From assembly GCA_041658185.1 (NCBI GenBank), contig JBBAAR010000010.1, forward strand, positions 1-64,000: 64,000 nt of DNA, read 5' to 3'. A program made the position numbers and the translations under genes. Shown here in pieces: positions 50,396-58,583 of this stretch (within the stretch, counting starts at the first letter, position 1; each line of letters begins with the position of its first letter). The notes below the pieces were generated by a model. It did not search any database and had not been told where the DNA came from. It saw only the letters and a program-made list of their open reading frames with translations. The DNA is from UBA8919 sp041658185. GTDB taxonomy: Bacteria; Elusimicrobiota; UBA8919.

Positions 50396-50881
50396 TTATT
50401 CCACAATTAAAACTGAAACCCTCCCGCCTTTGCCGTCGTCGGCAGAAACCGGATTTTGCGGATCTACCGACCATACGCCGTCCGCTTTGAATTTATAAGT
50501 GTATCTGCCGGGCTTGATTTTTAATATCGCTTCCCAGAAACCATCCGGATTTTTAGCCATAACACCTTTTCTTCCGTCCCAGTTGTTGAATGTCCCCGCA
50601 ACAAAAACTTTTTGCGCACTATCGGCATAATAGCGAAAAACCACTCCGCTTTCTGTTATCCTCGGATATCCAGTTTTTTCCTCAACAGCTGCTTTTTGCC
50701 CCACAGGGACTTCCGTTGGTCGCTCTCTTTTAACCGGTCCCGGTTTCGCCGGCGTTTCTTTTATTATCTTCGGTTTTGATTCTCTCATTTCCCGTACTCT
50801 TTCAACCAGCATCAAAGAAGGAAACGCAACAATTGCAATTCCTAAAATAAACCCCGCCCACAAAAGTATTTTTTTCATCAT
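50396..50881 (-). CDS. Membrane-anchored glycogen-binding (CBM48) protein
   Basis: 161 residues. One N-terminal helix (LLWAGFILGIAIVAFPSLML) is followed by a charged linker and a CBM48/AMPK-beta-type domain at about 75-160: VVFRYYADSAQKVFVAGTFN NWDGRKG with the carbohydrate-binding tryptophan, then FWEAILKIKPGRYTYKFKAD and WSVDPQNP. No enzyme domain is attached. A GGAGG site precedes the ATG. The linker residues RPTEVPVGQ are encoded by a reverse-oriented palindromic repeat. Confidence 0.85.
   Translation of the reverse strand: MMKKILLWAGFILGIAIVAFPSLMLVERVREMRESKPKIIKETPAKPGPVKRERPTEVPVGQKAAVEEKTGYPRITESGVVFRYYADSAQKVFVAGTFNNWDGRKGVMAKNPDGFWEAILKIKPGRYTYKFKADGVWSVDPQNPVSADDGKGGRVSVLIVE
50702..50724 (-). 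repeat. GTCCC-type palindromic repeat inside the CBM48 gene (reverse orientation)
   Basis: CACAGGGACTTCCGTTGGTC plus GC reads, in reverse complement, GCGACCAACGGAAGTCCCTG, matching the family of 4093, 10421 and 62491. It lies in frame and encodes part of the linker between helix and CBM. Confidence 0.7.
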
Positions 50882-50882
50882 T

Positions 50883-51443
50883 TTAACCTCCGAGTTTCGC
50901 CGTCTTGTTTAAAATTATTATTTTTGATGCACTTTCACACACAGAAGTATAAAGATATGCCTCTTCAAAATTTTTTCCTACTGCGAAAGAACCGTGACCT
51001 TTTACGACGACAACTTTGTGTATCTTAAAAAGTTGAGGAAGATTTTCAGCGACGCATTCCGACGAAATCACCTCTTTACATTCGGTTAAAACCGGAATTT
51101 CCGGCAGATAATAACTGCCTTCCATATCAACCGGAATAATTTTTTCAAAGTTGAGCGAAAGCGCAATCGCAGCAGGAGGATGAGCGTGAACAATTGCCGC
51201 TACCTGCGGATTGGCAAGATAAATCGCCCTGTGAACCTTAATTTCAATTGATGCGTCTTTGTCTCTCTTGTCGTCTTTAAGATTGACCGCTACAAAATCC
51301 TGAAATGATAAATCGCCAAGACGCGCACCGTGACGGGTAATGTATATAGTGTTTGCCCGACGGCAGGAAACATTCCCGCTGTGCGAATTGTTCAAGCCCT
51401 GCATCATCATTTCCCTTCCGAATTTAATAATGTCGTTAAACAT
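50883..51443 (-). CDS. Class II aldolase/adducin family protein
   Basis: 186 residues. Zinc ligands are seen in VHAHPPAAIALSLN (HxH) and KGHGSFAVGKNFEEAYLY. Catalytic-type residues appear in SHSGNVSCRR near the start and DMEGSYYLPEIPVL, where E may be the general acid. This is the fuculose-phosphate aldolase/ribulose-phosphate epimerase fold. The substrate cannot be read. A GGAGGGG site precedes the ATG. It is 1 nt after the CBM48 start region and 69 nt after the HEPN gene. Confidence 0.88.
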   Translation of the reverse strand: MFNDIIKFGREMMMQGLNNSHSGNVSCRRANTIYITRHGARLGDLSFQDFVAVNLKDDKRDKDASIEIKVHRAIYLANPQVAAIVHAHPPAAIALSLNFEKIIPVDMEGSYYLPEIPVLTECKEVISSECVAENLPQLFKIHKVVVVKGHGSFAVGKNFEEAYLYTSVCESASKIIILNKTAKLGG

Positions 51444-51512
51444 TTCCCCTCCAAAATTGCTGTTTCTGTTTTTTGCTTTCCCGTTGGTAATAGCCGACGA
51501 AATCTTCTTTAC

Positions 51513-51914
51513 TCAATCGGGAAGTTTTGTTTTAACCCATGCAAGAAATCTTTCGGTGTGTTTCATAATTTCTAAAACGTCCGATTCGCTGCATAAAGTA
51601 TCCATATACTCAACTACAGTTTTTCTTCTTATCACTGCCAACGCATGTTTTGCCTGAGTTTTACCTTCCGGGATTAACTCAATTAAAAGTTTAACCGCAT
51701 CTTCGTGGTTTTGACTCGAACTTACAATTCCGTGACGGAATACAAGGACGGCGTCTATTCCGGAAATAATAGCGTGTATCCCGTTTAACGCAGCAGCATC
51801 ATAGTTGCGGTCGTTAAAACACTTGTCCATAGTTTCGCCGAACTGCTTTGCTTTTTTGAAATAATTAGCGTATGAAGATTTGTCTCTGGATTTTCGGGAT
51901 ATTTTACTTACCAT
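51513..51914 (-). CDS. HEPN domain protein, toxin-like partner of the upstream nucleotidyltransferase
   Basis: About 133 residues from the ATG at 51914, overlapping the upstream gene by 11 nt. It is all-helical: YANYFKKAKQFGETMDKCFN, then DAAALNGIHAIISGIDAVLV and RHGIVSSSQNHEDAVKLLIE, then KHALAVIRRKTVVEYM. The NGIHA-xx-D-A and SSxxHEDA pattern is typical of HEPN proteins encoded with MNT/ArsR-type partners. The canonical Rx4-6H ribonuclease motif is not clear, so activity is uncertain. Confidence 0.75.
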   Translation of the reverse strand: MVSKISRKSRDKSSYANYFKKAKQFGETMDKCFNDRNYDAAALNGIHAIISGIDAVLVFRHGIVSSSQNHEDAVKLLIELIPEGKTQAKHALAVIRRKTVVEYMDTLCSESDVLEIMKHTERFLAWVKTKLPD

Positions 51915-52521
51915 AAATGAACTCCCTGGGAGAGACACCCATAATAATTTTTCCAGAAAATATTTTTTTTAAAAGGGTCTTGTTGACACCGGCGCTTTTT
52001 TTCAATTCCGGCAGCGTAAAAACAACGGGCGACAATCTGCTTCCCGACATTTCATAAAAATCCGCTTCTATATCCGGAAGCATTCTTTCCAATAAGTTTT
52101 TTGTTTTGTCGTCTTTAACAAGTATGAAAATATCGGCGTCGCTCGAAGATTTCTCGGTACCGTCAGCCATACTGCCGAAAATAATAAGCGACAGTAGTTT
52201 ATCCGATATTTTCCCGAACAAATTTTTAACCGTATTTGCAAGAACGTTTTGTTCTTTTTTGAAAAAAGGACCCAAAATATCCCTTACCACAATGTTTTTT
52301 TCGTTGAGCGAATACAAATGCGACCTGCCGGCGCGCCGCATTTTTACTATTCCCTGCAACACAATGTCGTCTAAAGACCTGTAGACCTGAGTATGAGACA
52401 CACCGCAGAAACCGGCGAGTTCCCTCCCCGTCATCTCGGTTTCATTATTAACGAGGAATCTTAAAATTTTGACCCGCGCCGAATGCGAAAATATCCCGTC
52501 AACGATATTATTAAATTTCAT
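51904..52521 (-). CDS. Winged helix-nucleotidyltransferase fusion (antitoxin and repressor candidate)
   Basis: 205 residues. Residues 8-72 form an ArsR/MarR-like winged helix (SARVKILRFLVNNETEMTG, RELAGFCGVSHTQVYRSLDD, wing MRRAGRSHLYSLN). Residues 105-200 contain a minimal nucleotidyltransferase with IIFGSMADGTEKSSSDADIF, i.e. GS at 116-117 and D128/D130. The known HEPN/MNT pairs adenylylate the toxin. Here a DNA-binding domain is fused, so the protein can control its own promoter. A perfect palindrome overlaps the start site. Confidence 0.82.
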   Translation of the reverse strand: MKFNNIVDGIFSHSARVKILRFLVNNETEMTGRELAGFCGVSHTQVYRSLDDIVLQGIVKMRRAGRSHLYSLNEKNIVVRDILGPFFKKEQNVLANTVKNLFGKISDKLLSLIIFGSMADGTEKSSSDADIFILVKDDKTKNLLERMLPDIEADFYEMSGSRLSPVVFTLPELKKSAGVNKTLLKKIFSGKIIMGVSPREFIYGK

Positions 52522-52535
52522 AACGTGTAACTCTT

Positions 52536-52581
52536 ATGTTCCATATGGAACATATTGTATACATAGAATTAATTTTGTCAA
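52536..52581 (-). promoter_or_regulatory. Promoter with perfect 18-bp palindromic operator
   Basis: Minus strand TTGACA (52581-52576), 16 nt, TACAAT (52559-52554). Directly downstream lies ATGTTCCATATGGAACAT (52536-52553), a perfect palindrome that covers the predicted transcription start. It is 15 nt before the ATG of the winged-helix fusion, which may bind it. Confidence 0.8.
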
Positions 52582-52599
52582 GCGGAACTTATAAAAATG

Positions 52600-52780
52600 A
52601 AATTTTCTTAATTCCCGCAACCACCACTGGAGTTTTTAATCGCCGGGCTTCACTCTGGTTTTCGCTTTACCATCGGCAAAACCCGACCTATTCAATCCCT
52701 AAAGGGATTTCCTTCGGTCACAACTATGCAACTACGAAAGTAGCTAACTTTCTGGCAACCATATTTTTCTTAAAACCTTT
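52600..52780. repeat. Decayed repeat cluster between the nuclease cassette and the HEPN/MNT unit
   Basis: The 273-nt gap contains a reverse copy of the GTCCC palindrome family (52695-52719) and the motif CAACTACGAAAGTAGC (52728-52743). The latter also occurs next to the terminal copy at 63963 and forms a hairpin with a GAAA loop. GGAGTTTTTAATCGCCGGG is present too. I see no gene here; a short plus-strand frame has no convincing RBS or composition. Confidence 0.6.
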
Positions 52781-52827
52781 TTCAAGTCTCAAACCGGAAA
52801 AGTAAGGCAATGCAATTTTCCAATTTA

Positions 52828-53583
52828 TTAAACGTCTCGGAATGAACATCCTCTAACCATAACAAAATTCACAACAATGTGATAAAGCGAGCTATTTACA
52901 TCATCTAAAAGTTGATTTACTCCTTTAAAAAACTCTTCTTTATTAGAACCAATTTTCGCGATTAAATATCCTTCAACTGTAGCATCAGCGAAATAAAATC
53001 TGTTACTCGCAAGGTTTTTTCCTCTTGATATATATGCAAATTCTCTATGTTCTTTCATATTATTTCTATTGCTCAAAAAAAATTCACGATATCCAGAAAA
53101 TATATCCTTAATGTCTGAGTGATATGTTATTTTATTTCTCACTCTCTCAAAAATACTTTTCAGCAAGTTATTTTTCGAATCTTTTCCAGTTGAAATGTTA
53201 ACCAACGAGTCCCAACATGTTTTAACACTTTTTGGTAATAGACCGTAAACTTTAATAAAAATCGGATGAGAAAGAACATTGTGATTTTTCTCTATGGTAG
53301 CAAATAATTCGTTGAATAATGAATAATGAAATTTTTCAAGATGATTTAAAAAACCAAAATATTGACCATTACCAGGACTGATTTCTTTCGGATTGTCTGG
53401 TTTCAGTTTAATAAGATGATGCCGTGCCCACACTAAATCTTTAAAATCATTATATATCAGTGCCAACGAAAGTACAAAGCAACATACTTCTTGTTCTTTT
53501 TTGTCATCAGATACAAATGCTTTTGGATCAAATGTTTGAAGACGTGCCAATAAATCAAAATCAGGTAATTTAGTGTTTCCCAT
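52828..53583 (-). CDS. HEPN-like helical protein, possible ribonuclease
   Basis: 251 residues, mainly helical, soluble, no signal. The segment SIFERVRNKITYHSDIKDIF at about 140-160 carries RNKITYH, which matches the Rx4-6H HEPN ribonuclease motif with the polar residue after R. Upstream helices DPKAFVSDDKKEQEVCCFVL and the region with LVWARHHLIKLKP are of unknown type. It overlaps the zinc-ribbon gene by 14 nt. AT-rich composition and codon use appear slightly different from neighbours. I infer a defence- or stress-related role from the neighbours. Confidence 0.5.
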   Translation of the reverse strand: MGNTKLPDFDLLARLQTFDPKAFVSDDKKEQEVCCFVLSLALIYNDFKDLVWARHHLIKLKPDNPKEISPGNGQYFGFLNHLEKFHYSLFNELFATIEKNHNVLSHPIFIKVYGLLPKSVKTCWDSLVNISTGKDSKNNLLKSIFERVRNKITYHSDIKDIFSGYREFFLSNRNNMKEHREFAYISRGKNLASNRFYFADATVEGYLIAKIGSNKEEFFKGVNQLLDDVNSSLYHIVVNFVMVRGCSFRDV

Positions 53584-53806
53584 AATAATTACTTCTCAAA
53601 ATTATTTTATTGTTTTTCATAGAGGATTTTTCGTCAATTTCAAAACCGCATTCGCGACAAAATATTTTATATTCATCCTCCGTAAATTCCGATTTTACAA
53701 TATCAAATTTATCATCACCAAGTTTTAAAATGTCGTAACTATTGGGCTCCGTTATAAATTCTTCCGAATTACACTTGGGACATTTAAGGTTTTTTGATGA
53801 TTTCAT
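53570..53806 (-). CDS. Small zinc-ribbon protein
   Basis: 78 residues: a first CxxC knuckle (KCPKCNSEEF) and a second (FCRECGFEID) about 40 residues later, a classical zinc ribbon. The interior is acidic (KLGDDKFDIVKSEFTEDEYK). It overlaps the HEPN-like gene and lies 69 nt downstream of the nuclease gene. Such proteins can act as adaptors or nucleic-acid binders; the function is unknown. Confidence 0.6.
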   Translation of the reverse strand: MKSSKNLKCPKCNSEEFITEPNSYDILKLGDDKFDIVKSEFTEDEYKIFCRECGFEIDEKSSMKNNKIILRSNYYGKH

Positions 53807-53875
53807 ATTATTTTACTTACTCTTAAAGTTATTTTTTAACTTTGCTTCTGGCTACATTATTGCCGACATAATCAT

Positions 53876-54760
53876 TTATAATTTACTTTCATAACTTTGT
53901 TTTATGATGTTCACGCAGTATTCAATATCTTTAAGATTTTCTACCCGCATTTTTAAGTCACCTGTTGCCCAATGTCCTTTATCTGAAACGTCAATAAGTT
54001 TATTTTCAGGATCTTCTACTTCTTCTCTGCGAATGTCAACATGAACCCATAATCCATTAGATTGAATTACTACTTCCGCAAAATTTCTATCTAATTCGTA
54101 AGCGACATAGAACTTTAATGCTTTCTCTTTGATTTTGTCATCTAGTTTTACTATCCTTTCATGTAATTCTTTAAACAATTCCTTGACCTTATCGGACTTC
54201 CCACTCAAGTGGTCTTCTGTTATGTATTCTTTATATACTATGCTTGTCTTTTTTGACTTTTTTGTTTCTGCTTTTCTGTTTGGCAAAACCACATTCTCAA
54301 TAAATATAACATTATTGTCGTAAAGAATGTATTTTTTTAATTCAATATTTTCAGAAATTCTATTTACCGCATATTTATCATATTCATTGTAGGATTGAGC
54401 AACCAAAACTAATCTAGGAAAATCCCAGTTTACTTTTACTTTTGACCCCAATTTTTTCTGAACAAGAATTTCAAAATCTCCCCTATGGTCTACAAGCCAA
54501 TCAAGATAAAAAAGACCCTGATTAATTACGTTGTCTTTTTCATTTTCCTTATATTCAATTATCACGGGTGAGCCATCTTCATCTAATCCTAATGTATCAA
54601 TTCTTCCGCCACGGGTTATTGTAAATTCAGAAGCCAAAAATCTTATTCCAAAAATTTCTTCTAAATTTTCTTCAAATAATTTCTGCAATTCTTTTTCATT
54701 TTTGAACTTTTTAATTTTTAATTTTTCTACTTTTTGACCACTAATTTTGAATATTGCCAT
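53876..54760 (-). CDS. NucS/DUF91-like nuclease with DUF5655 domain
   Basis: 294 residues. The N-terminal half is a RecB-type nuclease of the DUF91/NucS class: NEKELQKLFEENLEEIFGIR, then catalytic D55, E69 and K71 in GGRIDTLGLDEDGSPVIIEY K, and a QGLFYLDWLVDHRGDFEIL helix. The C-terminal half (about 190-294) matches DUF5655 (KFYVAYELDRNFAEVVIQSN, WVHVDIRREEVEDPENKLID, VSDKGHWATGDLKMRV). Related proteins are annotated as putative endonucleases. It is 11 nt from tatD and leads the three-gene cassette. Confidence 0.8.
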   Translation of the reverse strand: MAIFKISGQKVEKLKIKKFKNEKELQKLFEENLEEIFGIRFLASEFTITRGGRIDTLGLDEDGSPVIIEYKENEKDNVINQGLFYLDWLVDHRGDFEILVQKKLGSKVKVNWDFPRLVLVAQSYNEYDKYAVNRISENIELKKYILYDNNVIFIENVVLPNRKAETKKSKKTSIVYKEYITEDHLSGKSDKVKELFKELHERIVKLDDKIKEKALKFYVAYELDRNFAEVVIQSNGLWVHVDIRREEVEDPENKLIDVSDKGHWATGDLKMRVENLKDIEYCVNIIKQSYESKL

Positions 54761-54771
54761 TTTAATCTCCC

Positions 54772-55521
54772 TTATATCCCGAATAATTTTTTTGCGTTTT
54801 CGTCGGTGATTTTGGAAATTTCAGAAACCGGCATTTCTTTTATTTCTGCAATTTTTTCGGCAATAAACTTTATATACGACGGTTCGTTCCGTTTGCCTCT
54901 GAAATTTTGGGGTGGCAGATACGGCGAATCCGTTTCAAGCAGCATTTTTTCAACGGGCAGCATTTTTACTACTTCTCTTAAAACTTTTGCGTTAGGATAT
55001 GTTACCGGTCCGTCAATTCCGATATAAAATCCGAGTTGTAAAAACTTTTCCGCAAATTCAACCGACGAAGAAAAACAGTGAATAACCCCTTTTATATTTT
55101 TATGTCCGTCTAAAATTTTATACACATCTTCTTCCGCTTGACGACAGTGAATTATCACCGGTTTTTTGAAATTTTCGGCAATTGCAAGTTGCTTTTCAAA
55201 AACGGCAATTTGTGTTTTTTTGTCAACCCTGTTCCTGTAATAATCCAGACCGCATTCGCCGACGGCAACTACTTTTTCATTGGTCAAAAAACCTGAAAAA
55301 TCGGTAAAATTAACAAATTTATCCGAATCATTCGGATGGACCCCTATCGCGCAAAATATATCTTTATAGTTCTCACATAGAAATAAAGACCGCTGCCAAA
55401 GAACCGGTTCACAACTTATTTCAATTATTTCTGTAACACCGCAAGATATTGCTCTCTCAATAACTTTTTTTCTGTCCTCGTCAAACGAACCGTCCAAAAG
55501 ATGGCAATGTGTGTCAATCAT
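54772..55521 (-). CDS. tatD: TatD-family metal-dependent DNase
   Basis: 249 residues: MIDTHCHLLDGSFDEDRKKV (HxH), GVHPNDSD, then the E and H ligands in VAVGECGLDYYRNRVDK, VIIHCRQAEEDVYKIL, GVIHCFSSS, and D in LLETDSPYLPPQNFRGKRNE. It is a 3'-5' DNA exonuclease of the amidohydrolase fold. It overlaps metG by 8 nt, the usual metG-tatD pair. Confidence 0.95.
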   Translation of the reverse strand: MIDTHCHLLDGSFDEDRKKVIERAISCGVTEIIEISCEPVLWQRSLFLCENYKDIFCAIGVHPNDSDKFVNFTDFSGFLTNEKVVAVGECGLDYYRNRVDKKTQIAVFEKQLAIAENFKKPVIIHCRQAEEDVYKILDGHKNIKGVIHCFSSSVEFAEKFLQLGFYIGIDGPVTYPNAKVLREVVKMLPVEKMLLETDSPYLPPQNFRGKRNEPSYIKFIAEKIAEIKEMPVSEISKITDENAKKLFGI

Positions 55522-56938
55522 TTATTCTTGGGAAAAGCGGTTCAGAAACCTTTTTATCCTCAATTATTTTTTTTATCTTTTCCGCTGTCTCCGGCATAAA
55601 AGGCGAAATCGCTTTTGATATTATTTCAACCGCCGACAGCAGATTTTCAAAAACCACCTTTAATCTTTCTTTATCCGTCTTAAAAATAACCCACGGTTTT
55701 TCGGAATCAATGGTCCTGTTCGCCTCATCAATAATTTCCCATATCAATTCAAGAGATGCCGTTAATTCAATCTTTTCCATGCTTTTTGTAAATTTTTCAT
55801 CAAAATTATTTACCGATTTCCCGATAAGAAATTCACTGCTTGCCGACGGTACAACATTTTGCAAAGAATATTTTTCTACCATTGAAAATGTGCGGGAGAT
55901 AAGATTACCCAAATTGTTCGCAAGGTCGCTGTTATATCTATCGGCAAAACTTTTTTCGGAAAAATCACCGTCCTGTCCGAAAGGAATTTGACGCAAAACA
56001 AAATATCTGTAAGCATCGCATCCGTATTTATCAATAAATTTATGCGGGTCGACGAAATTGCCTTTTGACTTTGACATTTTTTCTCCGTTGACCGTCCACC
56101 AGCCGTGAGCAAAAACGGTTTTCGGGAGGGGAATGTCAAATGCCAGAAGCATAGCGGGCCAAATAACCGTGTGAAACTTAAAAATCTCTTTCCCGACAAA
56201 ATGTATATCACAGGGCCAAATATCCTTATTTTCAGCGGCAGAAATATAATTGAGCAGAGCGTCAAACCAGACATAAACCGTATGCGTTTCGTCGCCGGGA
56301 ACGGTAATTCCCCATTTCACATTTTTTCTTGAGACGGACAAATCTTTAAGCCCCGATTTTACAAAATTGACCATTTCCGACGCCCGCCACGACGGTTGCA
56401 TAAAATCCGGATTTTTTTCATAATGTTTAAGCAGCGTATCCTGATATTTTGATAGTTTTAAAAAATACGATTCTTCCTCAAGCCGCTCTACGTTTTTAGA
56501 ACAATCCGGACACTTACCTTCGGCAATCTGAGTGTCGGTAAAATACGACTCACAGGCAACGCAATACCATCCGCTGTATTTTCCCTTGTAGATGTCGCCT
56601 TGTCTAAGAAGTTTTCCAAAAACTTCCCGCACTTTTTTTATGTGTCTTTCCTCGGTAGTCCTTATAAAATCATTGTGTGAAATATTAAGCCGACACCATA
56701 ACGACTTAAAATCTTCAATTATACCGTCCACCCATTTTTGGGGAGTGACATCGTTGTGGCTTGCCGCTTCCGCTATTTTTGAGCCGTGCTCGTCGGTGCC
56801 GGTAAGAAAAAATACATCCCTATTTTTGAGACGATAATACCTGGCAATTACATCCGCCGCAATGGTGGTGTACGAATGCCCGAGGTGCGGCTTATCGTTT
56901 GCATAGTATATCGGTGTAGTGATATAAAATTTCTTCAC
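55514..56938 (-). CDS. metG: Methionyl-tRNA synthetase
   Basis: 474 residues. Class I catalytic motifs: NDKPHLGHSYTT (HIGH-like), the zinc knuckle CVACESYFTDTQIAEGKCPD C, the FVGKEIFKFHTVIWPAMLLA region, and GEKMSKSKGNFVDP (KMSKS). The anticodon-binding helical domain is present. There is no C-terminal tRNA-binding (EMAP-like) domain, so it is of the short form. It lies between a PSP1 gene and tatD, overlapping both. Confidence 0.97.
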   Translation of the reverse strand: MKKFYITTPIYYANDKPHLGHSYTTIAADVIARYYRLKNRDVFFLTGTDEHGSKIAEAASHNDVTPQKWVDGIIEDFKSLWCRLNISHNDFIRTTEERHIKKVREVFGKLLRQGDIYKGKYSGWYCVACESYFTDTQIAEGKCPDCSKNVERLEEESYFLKLSKYQDTLLKHYEKNPDFMQPSWRASEMVNFVKSGLKDLSVSRKNVKWGITVPGDETHTVYVWFDALLNYISAAENKDIWPCDIHFVGKEIFKFHTVIWPAMLLAFDIPLPKTVFAHGWWTVNGEKMSKSKGNFVDPHKFIDKYGCDAYRYFVLRQIPFGQDGDFSEKSFADRYNSDLANNLGNLISRTFSMVEKYSLQNVVPSASSEFLIGKSVNNFDEKFTKSMEKIELTASLELIWEIIDEANRTIDSEKPWVIFKTDKERLKVVFENLLSAVEIISKAISPFMPETAEKIKKIIEDKKVSEPLFPRIND

Positions 56939-57729
56939 TTCTTTAATTCCTTCGGGTGAATTTTTTTAGTTCGCCCATCCTCAAATAAAACGTTTATTTC
57001 CGATTTAAAAATGTTTATACCGGTGACCTTTCCTTTACCATCCGGCGTTTTAACTTCATCACCTACTCTCGGAAATTTTTTTCCTTCTGAAATGTAAAAA
57101 TTGTGCTCGTAGGCGATACAGCACATAAGCCGTCCGCAGACGCCGGAAATTTTTGCGGGATTAACGGATAGGTTCTGGTCTTTCACCATATCGGTTGTCA
57201 CGGATGTAAAATCCTTCAAAAATCTTTGGCAACAGCAAATCTCGCCGCAATGTCCCAATGAACCTAAAATTTTTACTTCGTCGCGGACGCCTATCTGGAC
57301 CATTTGAATCCTGGTTTTAAGCACACCGCCGAGTTCTTTCAATAGGTCGCGGAAATCCACGCGTTCCTCGGCAGTATAATAGATAAAAAGTTTTACCCTT
57401 TCAAAAGTGTACTCAATCATTGAAAGATTCATTTTCAGCCCGACTTTTTCTATTTTTTCCAAAATCACCGAAAGCATTTTTTTTGCTTTCTGATTATTTT
57501 CTTCAACCTGCTTGGCATCTTCTTCGGTAAAAAACCTGACGACCCTTTTCAGCGGGTCTTTAGTATCTATCATCTGCTCCGGTATAACTACAATTCCGCT
57601 TTCCAACCCGTTTTCCGTCTCAACCAGAAGATGGCTGTTCATCGCCACATCAATTGAGCCCGCATCGCAATAAATTAAATCTTTCGTTTTTCTTATCTGA
57701 ACTCCGACGGCAAGCGGCATATTATTCAC
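56935..57729 (-). CDS. PSP1-domain protein (YaaT/RicT-like)
   Basis: 264 residues. The PSP1 core spans about 55-200: LVETENGLESGIVVIPEQM, then MIEYTFERVKLFIYYTAEER VDFRDLLKEL, then HCGEICCCQRFLKDFTSVTT and KISGVCGRLMCCIAYEHNFY with paired cysteines, as in YaaT. In Bacillus the homologue works with two other proteins carrying an iron-sulfur centre to affect RNA processing. It sits between holB and metG, as in many genomes. Confidence 0.92.
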   Translation of the reverse strand: MNNMPLAVGVQIRKTKDLIYCDAGSIDVAMNSHLLVETENGLESGIVVIPEQMIDTKDPLKRVVRFFTEEDAKQVEENNQKAKKMLSVILEKIEKVGLKMNLSMIEYTFERVKLFIYYTAEERVDFRDLLKELGGVLKTRIQMVQIGVRDEVKILGSLGHCGEICCCQRFLKDFTSVTTDMVKDQNLSVNPAKISGVCGRLMCCIAYEHNFYISEGKKFPRVGDEVKTPDGKGKVTGINIFKSEINVLFEDGRTKKIHPKELKK

Positions 57730-58583
57730 CCCTGTTTTAAATTATTTTTCAGCACTTCAAAAGTCAGTCCTATGTTGGCATTTCTTGTTATATAATTTTT
57801 CATTTTTAGAACATCTTCTAATTTTTCGGGTTTTTCAACTCTTACCCTTGCGGCGAGCATATTCAATAAATCAACCGCTTCTTTTCTTTCCTTAAATTTT
57901 TTGTTTGAAAACTTTCCGTCCTGGAAATCAGAAATAATATTCTTGCAATCCGGAATGTTTTCTCTGTTTTCTGCCAACTCAATCGCATATCCGAGAGAAC
58001 CCGCCGCCATAGAATTTATAAATTCCGTCTCATCAGACGATAAATTATATTTTTTAATCTCGTTTTTAATTTCGTCGCCGGACAAAATACCGAAATATAT
58101 GACTGCGCATCTTGAAATTATAGTTGACGGGAGTGACTTCGGAACCGGTGTAATCAAAACTATTACGGTATTTTCCGGCGGCTCTTCAAGAATTTTAAGA
58201 AGTGAATTCGCGGCTTCCGTTCGCATCAGATGCGCATCGTTAATTATTCTTACATTGTAACCGCCCATAACGGCTCTGAACTGCAACCCCTTAATCATTT
58301 CTCTTATCTGTTCAATCGCAATGGAAGTTTTTTCTTCCTGTACCGTTACCGTTATGACATCCGGGTGAGTTGACTTTTCTATTTTCTTGCACGACAAACA
58401 TTCGCCGCACGGCTTTTTAAAATCTTGCGTATTTTGACAATTAAGCATCTGCGCGAATTTAAGAGCTACTTGTTTTTTCCCGATGCCGGACTGACCTACA
58501 AACAAATATGCCGAATGAACGCGGTTTTTCTCTATCGCCGAGTTAAGCATATCTATCTGAATATTATGACCTATTATTTTCAT
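57726..58583 (-). CDS. holB: DNA polymerase III delta' subunit
   Basis: 285 residues: HSAYLFVGQSGIGKKQVALK (Walker A), zinc knuckle CGECLSCKKIEKSTHPDV, IRIINDAHLMRTEAANSLLK ILEEPPENTV with the SRC sensor VISRCAVIYF. The delta' subunit is the fixed arm of the clamp loader. It overlaps the PSP1 gene and tmk by 4 nt each, the common tmk-holB-PSP1 order. Confidence 0.93.
   Translation of the reverse strand: MKIIGHNIQIDMLNSAIEKNRVHSAYLFVGQSGIGKKQVALKFAQMLNCQNTQDFKKPCGECLSCKKIEKSTHPDVITVTVQEEKTSIAIEQIREMIKGLQFRAVMGGYNVRIINDAHLMRTEAANSLLKILEEPPENTVIVLITPVPKSLPSTIISRCAVIYFGILSGDEIKNEIKKYNLSSDETEFINSMAAGSLGYAIELAENRENIPDCKNIISDFQDGKFSNKKFKERKEAVDLLNMLAARVRVEKPEKLEDVLKMKNYITRNANIGLTFEVLKNNLKQG

Noticed and set aside
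52536..52805. Plus-strand frame of 89 codons starting in the operator region
   Set aside because: It starts in the palindrome, crosses a repeat cluster and has no RBS or recognisable sequence.
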